In this document: piece by piece, positions 8,679 to 16,141 of the stretch
Layout of the letters: each line of letters opens with the position of its first letter
Position numbering within the stretch: position 1 is the first letter of the stretch
Source: Pelatocladus maniniholoensis HA4357-MV3
GTDB taxonomy: Bacteria > Cyanobacteriota > Cyanobacteriia > Cyanobacteriales > Nostocaceae
Direction: 5' to 3'
Assembly (NCBI GenBank): GCA_019359115.1
Contig: JAHHHW010000070.1
Location: 20,911-84,910, forward strand
DNA: 64,000 nt
The notes under the pieces: generated by a model
Seen by the model: only the letters and a program-made list of their open reading frames with translations
What the model was told of the DNA's origin: nothing
Database searches by the model: none
Program-made: the position numbers and the translations under genes

Positions 8679-8979
8679 TTTTTGTAATTAATTTAAATAT
8701 TTTCCAATTTCTTTGATGTTTTTAATTCTAATGAACCCGGTTTATAGAAAAACCGGGTTTTTGCTTTTATTGGCATGTACTTTTCAGAAATAACACTCGT
8801 ATAATTCTGCTATTCATGCTTCTCAAGCAGGTAAATAAGTTTACAGAAAGTGTAAGTGACTGACAGATTAGCAAGAGTATATCGTAATAAATAAGCAAGA
8901 AGTTGAATTAGTAAATAAAGCGGTTCAACTTTAAGTATTACACTCAACAACAACAAGATAAGCAAGGAGTTTTGCTACT
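8679..8979. promoter_or_regulatory. Leader region of the peptide array
   Basis: Apart from the terminator at 8734-8766, this stretch should carry the promoter of the peptide genes. A good ribosome-binding sequence AAGGAG ends 11 bases before the first ATG. CAACAACAACAAG and AATAAATAAGC tracts occur, but no -10/-35 pair can be chosen with confidence. Confidence 0.35.
8734..8766 (+). terminator. Rho-independent terminator
   Basis: Perfect 10-base stem AACCCGGTTT / AAACCGGGTT with a 6-base loop, followed by TTTTTGCTTTT. It sits 55 bases after the Cys-motif gene and insulates it from the peptide array. Confidence 0.85.
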
Positions 8980-9228
8980 ATGTCTAACGAAAATTTTGCA
9001 TCTAATTTGTTTAGTGAAGTAGCGGAAGAACAACAGCAGCTAGTAGCTGGTGGTAAGAGCATTTATGATAATCTCAACACTAATTACTATGCAGATTTAA
9101 CTGCTTTTTCTTTTAAAGCAGCATCTGGTCCTGGCGGTAGTGTGGTAACTCAAGAATTTGCTGAACAAGAAATTGATACCAGCGCTTACAAAACTTTTGA
9201 ACTCAATCCTTACTACTATCCATACTAA
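8980..9228 (+). CDS. Double-glycine leader peptide 1 (CTB-type bacteriocin-like)
   Basis: This 82-residue precursor is the first of three tandem paralogues. Leader: MSNENFASNLFSEVAEEQQQLVAGG, with the GG cleavage site at residues 24-25 and the hydrophobic/Glu pattern recognised by C39 peptidases. The predicted core (57 residues, starting KSIYDNLNTNYY) has no Cys, ends in NPYYYPY and contains GSVVTQEFAEQEIDTSAYK. Processing and export by the ABC transporter at 10492-12642 is expected. It resembles the small double-glycine peptides annotated in cyanobacteria as CTB-family bacteriocins; whether it kills, signals or coats the cell is unknown. The ribosome-binding site is AAGGAG. Confidence 0.85.
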   Translation: MSNENFASNLFSEVAEEQQQLVAGGKSIYDNLNTNYYADLTAFSFKAASGPGGSVVTQEFAEQEIDTSAYKTFELNPYYYPY

Positions 9229-9270
9229 AAAAATCAATTTTTCAATAATCGAAATAAGGGAGTTTAAATC

Positions 9271-9522
9271 ATGTCTAACGAAAATTTTGCATGTGATTTG
9301 TTTAGTGAAGTAGCAGAAGAACAACAGCAGCTAGTAGCTGGTGGTAAGAGCATTAATGATTATCTCAGCACTTACTTTAATGCAGATACAACTGCTTTTG
9401 CTTTTGCAGCAGCATCTAGTCCTAACGGTAGTGTGGTAACTCAAGAATTTGCTGAACAAGAAATCAATACTAGTGCTAACAAGAGTTTCCAAGTCAATCC
9501 CTACTACTACTATCCATACTAA
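9271..9522 (+). CDS. Double-glycine leader peptide 2 (CTB-type bacteriocin-like)
   Basis: This 83-residue paralogue of the first peptide has an almost identical leader (NENFACDLFSEVAEEQQQLVAGG) and a core starting KSINDYLSTYFNAD. The block GSVVTQEFAEQEINTS is kept and the tail is NPYYYYPY. A single Cys lies in the leader and none in the core, so thioether or disulfide rings in the core are excluded. The gap to the first gene is 42 bases with its own GGGAG ribosome-binding site, so the genes are very probably one transcript. Nucleotide identity with gene 1 is high over the leader and lower in the centre of the core, the pattern of a recent tandem duplication. Confidence 0.85.
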   Translation: MSNENFACDLFSEVAEEQQQLVAGGKSINDYLSTYFNADTTAFAFAAASSPNGSVVTQEFAEQEINTSANKSFQVNPYYYYPY

Positions 9523-9602
9523 GTAATCCAAAAGTTGAGTAGCCAAATCAGGTACTCAACTTTCAACACAACTATATAAACCTGAACAAGGAGTTTTTAA
9601 TA

Positions 9603-9842
9603 ATGTTTAATGAATTGTTTAATGAAATAACAGAAGAACAACAGCAATTGGTTGCTGGTGGTAAGAGTATTTCCGACTACATCAATACTAACTACTATCA
9701 AGATTTAACTGCTTTTAATTTTGCAATTGGTTCTGGTCCTCATGGTAGTTATGTTACCCAAGAATTTGCATCTTTAGAGATAGATACTAGTGCTTACAAG
9801 GATTTCTACCTCGATTCTGATGATCCATATATGGCATATTAA
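9603..9842 (+). CDS. Double-glycine leader peptide 3 (CTB-type bacteriocin-like)
   Basis: This 79-residue third paralogue has a shortened start (MFNELFNEITEEQQQLVAGG). Its core KSISDYINTNYYQDLTAF resembles gene 1 more than gene 2. It keeps GSYVTQEFASLEIDTSAYK, but the terminal YYYPY is replaced by SDDPYMAY. It has an AGGAG ribosome-binding site and lies 80 bases after gene 2. A GC-rich hairpin at 9913-9958 follows, so transcription of the array may be attenuated here before the transporter genes. No modifying enzyme gene is found between the peptides and the exporter. Confidence 0.85.
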   Translation: MFNELFNEITEEQQQLVAGGKSISDYINTNYYQDLTAFNFAIGSGPHGSYVTQEFASLEIDTSAYKDFYLDSDDPYMAY

Positions 9843-9912
9843 TATACTTGGATTAATTATAAACGGTGATGTTGAGCCAGAATTAATAATCCGTTCAATT
9901 CTGCTTATATCA

Positions 9913-9958
9913 AACCTCACCTCCCTTCCCTCTCCTTGCTAAGGGGAGGGTTGAGGTT
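9913..9958. terminator. Imperfect hairpin after the peptide array
   Basis: Inverted repeat AACCTCA-CCTCCC / GGGAGG-GTTGAGGTT with an inner CCCTCTCC / GGGGAGGG stem. There is no strong U-tract, so partial termination or mRNA 3'-end protection is as likely as full termination. The text resembles a dispersed GC-rich repeat of this genome. Confidence 0.45.
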
Positions 9959-10089
9959 AAACGGGAATTATAAGTAATCATACAAACTTGAGATGAGATG
10001 ATAGCTGACTATTGATAAAAACCCAAAAATTTGTGTGATACTTATAGTTTTTTAAACTGTCTATGCAGACATAGAAAAGAGGTGTAAAG

Positions 10090-10398
10090 GTGTCTACAGA
10101 TAGAGAACTAATCAAGTCCGAACTTTTTGTAGATTTGTCTGAACAGGAACAGGAGATTGTAACAGGAGGAGGTTCATCTTCACTATTTGATTTTTTTGTT
10201 AAAAGAACAAATATTGTGACTTTTGCAAATTATGAAAATAATTTTTCAGATGGTGTACACAACATAACATCTAAGCAACAAACTGGCTATTCACTATCAG
10301 AACTTACCTTTGGCTTTAGTTTTGGAAAAAGTGGACGTAAGTATGGTTTAAGTGGCTTGGAGGTCTTACGAAGATTGATTTTGTATCTGTTCGCTTAA
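10090..10398 (+). CDS. Divergent double-glycine leader peptide 4
   Basis: This 102-residue peptide starts with GTG and a GAGG ribosome-binding site 9 bases upstream. The leader STDRELIKSELFVDLSEQEQEIVTGG ends in GG (residues ~26-27) and keeps the ELF...EQEQxxVTGG pattern of the three peptides upstream. The predicted core differs completely: Ser-rich, aromatic in the centre (FANYENNFSDGVHN), then a basic, hydrophobic C-terminus (GRKYGLSGLEVLRRLILYLF). It has no Cys. It is separated from the exporter gene by 93 bases, and is the closest substrate gene to it. It may be a second class of cargo, or a signal peptide. Confidence 0.75.
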   Translation: MSTDRELIKSELFVDLSEQEQEIVTGGGSSSLFDFFVKRTNIVTFANYENNFSDGVHNITSKQQTGYSLSELTFGFSFGKSGRKYGLSGLEVLRRLILYLFA

Positions 10399-10491
10399 TT
10401 TAGTAGTTGGTTGCCATTATCAAGTCACTTCAATAACAAGCAAACAGATTGATTAAACCTTCAGGTTCTCAATCTTTTGGGTGGATTTCAG

Positions 10492-12642
10492 ATGAAATAC
10501 AAATTTGTTAAACAGCATAGTGAAGAAGATTGTGGAGCTGCTTGTCTAGCTACTATTTCTAAGCATTATGGACGTAATTTTACTCTCAATCACATCCGTG
10601 AAATGGTAGGTACTGGACAGTTTGGAACTACTTTATTAGGCTTAAAGCGGGGTGCAGAAGCACTTGGGTTTAATGCTCGTCCAGTGAAAACTTCGCCAGA
10701 ACTTTTAAATCGAATCAAAGAAGCACCTCTACCAGCAATTATTCACTGGGGGGGAAATCATTGGGTTGTTTTGTATGGCAAGCAAGGTCAAAAATGTGTA
10801 ATTGCTGATCCAGCAGTAGGCATCCGTTATGTGTCTAAAAAGGATGTCGCAGATAATTGGACAGATTGGCTGATGTTGTTATTGCAGCCAGATCAAACTC
10901 GCTTTTTTTCTCAAGAAGACGATAAAATTAGTGGTTTTTGGCGTTTTTTACGGCGCGTTTGGGCTTTTCGCGGCATACTGGCGCAAGCGTTACCTTTAAA
11001 CTTAATTTTAGGACTGTTATCTTTAGCCTCACCATTTTTGCTACAAATTTTGACTGATGATGTATTGGTGAGAGGGGATACAAAGTTGCTCACGACTGTT
11101 GCTATTGCTGTGGTTGTGATGCATTTTGTTTCTACTAGTCTTTCATTTGTTCAGTCTAATTTAATTGCTCATTTTGCCCAGCGTTTGCAATTAGGTTTAG
11201 TGTTAGAATTTGGACGACAAATTTTGCGCTTACCTCTTTCTTACTATGAAGCTCGTCGTAGTGGAGAAATTATTAGCCGTTTACGAGATATAGATCAGAT
11301 TAATCAATTAGTAGCTCAAGTTATTGTTGGTTTACCTAGCCAATTTTTTATTGCTATCATTTCTTTTGGCTTCATGCTATTTTATAGCTGGAAGCTGACG
11401 ACAGTGGCTGTAGTAATTGCTCTAGCAATGAGTATTTCTACAGTTATATTTCAGCCGACTTTACGAAATAAAACTCGTGAATTATTAGTTCAAGAAGCAG
11501 AAAATCAAGGCGTTTTAGTAGAAACTTTTAAAGGCGCGCTCACGCTCAAAACTACTACTGCATCACCACAATTTTGGGATGAATTTCAAAGCCGATTTAG
11601 TCGTCTGACAACCCTGACTTTAAATACAATTCAAATTGCAATTATCAATAGTACATTCTCAGGCTTTGTCGCTGCTATTGGCGGTGTGGTTTTGTTGTGG
11701 TTTGGTGGTAATTTGGTAATTCAACCACAGGAAAATCTTAGTATTGGGCAATTATTAGCTTTTAATGCTATGAATGCCAATTTCCTAGGTTTGATTGGTA
11801 GTGTCATTGGTTTTGTAGATGAATATACTCGCGCCAAAACTGCTGTTCAACGTCTGACGGAAGTTATCGATGCAACTCCAGAAGATGATAAAGATGCGAA
11901 AAAGCAGTTTGCTAAGATACCTGGAGATGCTGACATTATTTGTACTGATGTCAACTTCCATTATGCTGGTCGGATGGATTTATTAGAAGATTTTTCGTTA
12001 ACAATTCCAGGTGGTAAAGTAATTGCTTTTATTGGTAAATCTGGTTGTGGTAAAAGTACGCTTGCTAAATTAATTGCAGGTTTATACCCATTGCAATCTG
12101 GAAATATTCGTATTGGATTATATAACCTAAATGACCTTGCTCTTGATTGTCTACGTCATCAGATAGTTTTAGTTCCTCAAGATGCTCATTTTTGGAGTCG
12201 TTCTATTATTGAAAATTTCCGTTTAGGATCACCTCATGTTACATTTGAACAGATTGTTAGATGTTGTCAAATAGCAGAAGCTGATGAATTTATCAGCAAA
12301 CTTCCTGAGAAATATCAAACTGTTTTAGGGGAATTTGGCGTAAATATTTCTGGTGGTCAACGGCAAAGATTAGCAATAGCGCGTGCTATTGTCAACGATC
12401 CGCCAATCTTAATTTTGGACGAGTCTACTGCTGGACTAGATCCTGTCAGTGAAGCACAAGTTTTAGAGCAATTATTTCAGCATCGTCGAGGAAAAACAAC
12501 AATTTTAATTAGCCACCGTCCGCGAGTAATTGGTCGTGCTGATTGGATTGTGTTTTTAGAACAAGGTAGGTTAAAACTACAAGGTTCTGTGGAAGAATTA
12601 AGTTCTCTCCCAGGAGACCATTTAGATTTTTTAACTCCTTGA
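10492..12642 (+). CDS. Peptidase C39-containing ABC exporter (bacteriocin processing/secretion)
   Basis: A 716-residue PCAT protein that cleaves leaders after GG and exports the core. The N-terminal C39 peptidase (residues 1-135) has the catalytic Cys14 in SEEDCGAACLA, the His in NHWVVLYG and the Asp in IADPAVG. The membrane domain (about 160-450) has six predicted helices. The ATPase domain has Walker A GKSGCGKST (about 515), the signature ISGGQRQR, Walker B ILILDES and the H-loop SHRP. I use the ATG at 10492, directly before MKYKFVKQHSEEDC; a TTG at 10477 is less likely. All catalytic residues are present, so it should be active. The peptides at 8980-10398 are the obvious substrates. Confidence 0.95.
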   Translation: MKYKFVKQHSEEDCGAACLATISKHYGRNFTLNHIREMVGTGQFGTTLLGLKRGAEALGFNARPVKTSPELLNRIKEAPLPAIIHWGGNHWVVLYGKQGQKCVIADPAVGIRYVSKKDVADNWTDWLMLLLQPDQTRFFSQEDDKISGFWRFLRRVWAFRGILAQALPLNLILGLLSLASPFLLQILTDDVLVRGDTKLLTTVAIAVVVMHFVSTSLSFVQSNLIAHFAQRLQLGLVLEFGRQILRLPLSYYEARRSGEIISRLRDIDQINQLVAQVIVGLPSQFFIAIISFGFMLFYSWKLTTVAVVIALAMSISTVIFQPTLRNKTRELLVQEAENQGVLVETFKGALTLKTTTASPQFWDEFQSRFSRLTTLTLNTIQIAIINSTFSGFVAAIGGVVLLWFGGNLVIQPQENLSIGQLLAFNAMNANFLGLIGSVIGFVDEYTRAKTAVQRLTEVIDATPEDDKDAKKQFAKIPGDADIICTDVNFHYAGRMDLLEDFSLTIPGGKVIAFIGKSGCGKSTLAKLIAGLYPLQSGNIRIGLYNLNDLALDCLRHQIVLVPQDAHFWSRSIIENFRLGSPHVTFEQIVRCCQIAEADEFISKLPEKYQTVLGEFGVNISGGQRQRLAIARAIVNDPPILILDESTAGLDPVSEAQVLEQLFQHRRGKTTILISHRPRVIGRADWIVFLEQGRLKLQGSVEELSSLPGDHLDFLTP

Positions 12643-12652
12643 ATTAGTTATT

Positions 12653-12694
12653 GGTTAGTAGTTAGTGGTTAGTGGTTGGTGGTTGGTGGTTAAT
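12653..12694. repeat. Heptamer tandem repeat
   Basis: Six 7-base units varying between GGTTAGT, AGTTAGT, GGTTGGT and GGTTAAT lie between the exporter and adaptor genes. They are STRR-type. Confidence 0.75.
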
Positions 12695-12762
12695 TACTAA
12701 CTAATAAAAAATTTTCATAACTATCTACAACTAAACACTAAGTAAGATAACTATCAAGAATT

Positions 12763-14172
12763 ATGCTCTACACTCATAATCAAAAGTTTCTTCCTTCGGT
12801 TAATACCGATGAGTTTCTACCGCCGATTAGTCGTTGGACAACTTTGGCTGGGATATTTTTGGTTCTCAATTTTGGTACAGCGATCGCTCTGGCTTCATAT
12901 ATTAAATATAATGTCAGTGTCAAGACTTCTGCAACTGTACGTCCTACAGGAGATGTGCGGATTGTACAACCAGAACTAGAAGGAACAGTTAAAGGTATTT
13001 TTGTTAAGGAAAATCAGATAGTTAAACAAGGAGATATAATTGCGAAACTTGATGATATGGAACTACATATCAAAAATAGCCAATTACAAAACAGTATTGA
13101 AGAAAGTAAATTACAATTAATTCAAATTAAAGCTCAAACTCAAGCTTTAGATATTCAAATTGATGCTGAAAAAGAACTTATCGCTAGAACAGTTATTTCT
13201 GCAAAAGCAGATTTAGAACATAATAAACGAGATTATCGAAATGAACAAGTTAAAACTCAAAGTGAATTACTATCAGCAGAAGCAAATTTACAAAAAGCTG
13301 AGGCGAGTTTAAAAAAAGCCAATGCTGATTTGAAATTTGCTAAACAGGATCGAGAACGCTACAAAGAACTGTCACAATATGGAGCAATTGGGAAACGTGA
13401 TTATGAGCAGAGAAAATTAGCTGTTGAGCAAGCACAATTAGAAGTAGAAGCTGAGAAAAGAGCTATAGATATAGCTAAAGCAACCCTTCAAACTGCAAAA
13501 GCTGCTCTTAATCCTAGTGAAGCAACTGTGGAAATTGCTCAGGAACGTATCGCGCAAGAAAAGGCGAAAGGTCAATCTAGCATTGCTGGTTTAATCAGAG
13601 AGAAAAACAGTTTAATTCAACGACAAATTGAACTTGTAAATCAAATTAAACAATATCAACAGGAACTACAAAAAAATATCATTCAAATGCAAAGTAGCGT
13701 CATTCGTGCTACTAGTGATGGTGTGATTCTCAAGCTGAATTTACGCAATCCTGGTCAGGTGGTGCGTCCCTCAGAACCTATTGCGGAGATTGTCCCACAT
13801 CACGCGCCTTTAATTGTGAAAGCCATAATTCCTGCGGCTGAAATTAAAAAGGTGGAAATTGGTCAAAAAGTGCAGATGCGAGTTGATGCTTGTCCATATC
13901 CCGATTATGGTACTCTTCAAGGTGTTGTGACTGCTATTTCTCCAGATACCATCGCACCTGTAAATAATTCAGATGCGATCGCAGCAACTAGTACAAGTCC
14001 TGCTGCTGGATCTTTTGAAGCAATGATTCAACCTGAAAATTATAGTTTTGGAAATCAGGAAAATACCTGTAATCTACAAGTTGGAATGAATGCTTCTGCT
14101 GATATTATTTCTAAACAAGAAACAGCTCTGCAATTCTTACTGAGAAAGACTAGGTTAATTACTGATTTATAA
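12763..14172 (+). CDS. HlyD-family secretion adaptor
   Basis: This 469-residue membrane-fusion protein partners the C39 exporter and should span the periplasm. It has one N-terminal transmembrane helix (about residues 27-48), then a barrel-sandwich half (VRPTGDVRIVQPELEGTVKGIFVKENQIVKQGDIIAKLD). A long Gln/Lys/Glu/Ala-rich coiled coil (about 95-300) follows, then the second lipoyl half (VIRATSDGVILKLNLRNPGQVVRPSEPIAEIVP) and a C-terminal beta domain. It is transcribed in the same direction 120 bases after the exporter and ends before a strong terminator. No TolC-like outer-membrane gene is nearby, so a shared TolC elsewhere is likely. Confidence 0.93.
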   Translation: MLYTHNQKFLPSVNTDEFLPPISRWTTLAGIFLVLNFGTAIALASYIKYNVSVKTSATVRPTGDVRIVQPELEGTVKGIFVKENQIVKQGDIIAKLDDMELHIKNSQLQNSIEESKLQLIQIKAQTQALDIQIDAEKELIARTVISAKADLEHNKRDYRNEQVKTQSELLSAEANLQKAEASLKKANADLKFAKQDRERYKELSQYGAIGKRDYEQRKLAVEQAQLEVEAEKRAIDIAKATLQTAKAALNPSEATVEIAQERIAQEKAKGQSSIAGLIREKNSLIQRQIELVNQIKQYQQELQKNIIQMQSSVIRATSDGVILKLNLRNPGQVVRPSEPIAEIVPHHAPLIVKAIIPAAEIKKVEIGQKVQMRVDACPYPDYGTLQGVVTAISPDTIAPVNNSDAIAATSTSPAAGSFEAMIQPENYSFGNQENTCNLQVGMNASADIISKQETALQFLLRKTRLITDL

Positions 14173-14197
14173 GTTTAATGCTCTCGTGAATGACAAA

Positions 14198-14226
14198 ATC
14201 CCCGACTTCTTAAAGAAGTCGGGGAT
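14198..14226 (+). terminator. Hairpin terminator after the HlyD gene
   Basis: Perfect 13-base stem ATCCCCGACTTCT / AGAAGTCGGGGAT, with a short loop, 25 bases after the HlyD stop. The U-tract is weak (CTGATTTCT). It marks the probable end of the peptide/export transcript and separates it from the regulator genes. Confidence 0.75.
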
Positions 14227-14443
14227 CTGATTTCTCGTTATTGCTAAATTATTATTGAGCAATAAAGTTTGAATTAATTCAATATTAAATTATCTGGGAA
14301 CATTAATGCAGTTTTAGGTAATACATACAGCGCTTTTGGACAAAAATATTGTCTAATTTAAGCAATTTATTTAGGGAAAAAATAGCATATGCTATTTAAT
14401 ATTCCTAGATGTAATTAGGAAAACTCTAATAACTCTATGTGCT

Positions 14444-15151
14444 GTGAATTACCAATTTGCTGTACAAATTTTAATTTTGATTTTCTACATGATTACACTA
14501 TTTTTTTTAGTGATAAATTTTTATAAAACTCAACAAGCATTGCAATGGTGGTCTTGTAGACAATCACTGAAAATGTTTTTGGAAGCAGAGAAAATTCGCG
14601 ATGGTCTATTACAGGAATCTTTTACTATTCGTCGCAGCTTAGAACTCTTACCAGAAGGTAATTTAGAGTTATCGGCAAATCAAACTCAAGAACTTTTAAA
14701 AAAAATTGATAATTTTCATCAATCTCTAGCGCAGTTGAGCGATCGCTTATTTCCAGTATATATACAAGATAATTTGCCTTTGGCAATTCAGTATCTATTA
14801 GAACCGTGGCTTAGATCTCATTCTCACATATATTTCCATCTTGATATGCCTCAGTCTTGGCGACATGAATCAGCAGATCGTAGCCTCATTATTTTAAGAA
14901 CTATAGAGGAGTTACTTAGAATTAGTTTACCTGATTTTTTGACACAAATTTCTATTTACATATGTCTACAACAACAAGCTAATGTCGGCAAGCTAACATT
15001 ACAAATTACTTACCCTGATATTTCCACTGTCGTATTTTACAAAAATTTACCGGAGCGAGAATTTATTTGTCAAACTTTTAGATTTTTAACATCAGGTAAA
15101 TGTTTTTGTTGTAGTAATAACCTCAGTGTCGTTTGCTACTTATTTTGGTAA
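14444..15151 (+). CDS. Membrane-anchored degenerate histidine kinase-like protein
   Basis: This 235-residue protein has one N-terminal transmembrane helix (residues 7-27) followed by a HisKA_3-like helix pair: EAEKIRDGLLQESFTIRRSLE. In NarL-partner kinases this segment carries the phospho-accepting His of the LHDxxxQ motif; here the position is Arg52. The C-terminal part (IILRTIEELLRISL...) recalls an N-box region, but the Asn and the glycine boxes of the ATPase are absent. It is therefore probably a pseudokinase or dimerisation partner for the CHASE2 kinase at 16142. Start: GTG at 14444; an ATG at 14437 is out of frame. The last ~20 residues are Cys-rich and may be unreliable. Confidence 0.55.
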   Translation: MNYQFAVQILILIFYMITLFFLVINFYKTQQALQWWSCRQSLKMFLEAEKIRDGLLQESFTIRRSLELLPEGNLELSANQTQELLKKIDNFHQSLAQLSDRLFPVYIQDNLPLAIQYLLEPWLRSHSHIYFHLDMPQSWRHESADRSLIILRTIEELLRISLPDFLTQISIYICLQQQANVGKLTLQITYPDISTVVFYKNLPEREFICQTFRFLTSGKCFCCSNNLSVVCYLFW

Positions 15152-15415
15152 ATCAACATTACTTGATTTCGTTTATACTAGTATAATACATCTTTAAATG
15201 AATTAAAATTTACCATCTTTAATATATAGTCTAAATTCTTTTCTTCCGTAGATTAAAAATAACACGCATAGACAATTACGGTCAAAATATACACAGTATT
15301 TGAAGCAGAAATTTTTTAACTCTTTGTACAGACGCGAGAAAAATTACATTTATACTGATTTTTAACTTCACAATTAGCCGTAATAGTGATCTCATCAATT
15401 GTTGAGGTGTGAATT

Positions 15416-16093
15416 ATGAAACAGGCGTTAACAAAACAAGCATTACTAAAAATTTTAGTAATAGATGATCATGAATCAGTATTAGGCGGAACTATAGAAG
15501 TGTTACGAAAAAAGTATGTGGATGCTGAGTTTCTGACAGCTGTCACAGCTCAAGAAGCACTTTCTCAAGTAGCGAATTTGCAACCTGATCTAGTAGTGAT
15601 GGATCTTTCTCTACCAGAGAGTCCTGGCAAATTTGCACGACCAGATACAGGTGTAAAATTACTCAGAAACTTAATGAAAAACCATATCAATTTAAATATT
15701 GTAGTCCAAAGCGCTCATGTAAGAACATTAGTCCGAATTAGACCTGATATTGATATTCATAAAGGAGGTTTTACAGTTGCAGATAAAAGTCTTTCTAGCC
15801 AAGAAATGTTAACTAGAGTAGATTGGGCTTTACAAGGATTAACTCATACAAAAGATATTAAAGGTGTTCATTATGGATTAGAAGTAAAACCAGAATGGTT
15901 AAGGGTGCTAACTCTCGCATTTGAAGAAGGATTAACAGATAAGGCGATCGCAGAACAAATGTGTGTTGGCGAACGTATGGTACGTCATTATTGGAGCAAG
16001 CTGCAAGATGCTTTAGATGTTTATCCTGAAGACGGTAAAAATATGCGAATTCAAACAGAAATGCGAGCTAGAGAAGAAGGATTAATTGATTAA
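15416..16093 (+). CDS. NarL/LuxR-type response regulator
   Basis: This 225-residue protein has a receiver domain at residues ~12-135: acidic pair in VIDDHES, phospho-accepting Asp63 in VVMDLSLPES, Ser in VVQSAH and Lys in ADKSLS. The C-terminal helix-turn-helix (about 160-215) contains LTDKAIAEQMCVGERMVRHYWSKLQDAL, a LuxR-like recognition element with a less usual MVRHYW helix. It should bind DNA after phosphorylation. The CHASE2 kinase begins 48 bases downstream and has a HisKA_3-type dimerisation domain, the class that pairs with NarL regulators. The peptide/exporter cluster just upstream is the natural candidate target; that is inference. Confidence 0.9.
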   Translation: MKQALTKQALLKILVIDDHESVLGGTIEVLRKKYVDAEFLTAVTAQEALSQVANLQPDLVVMDLSLPESPGKFARPDTGVKLLRNLMKNHINLNIVVQSAHVRTLVRIRPDIDIHKGGFTVADKSLSSQEMLTRVDWALQGLTHTKDIKGVHYGLEVKPEWLRVLTLAFEEGLTDKAIAEQMCVGERMVRHYWSKLQDALDVYPEDGKNMRIQTEMRAREEGLID

Positions 16094-16141
16094 TTGGGGA
16101 TTGGGGATTAACAACAAAAAATAATCAACAATAAATAATAA

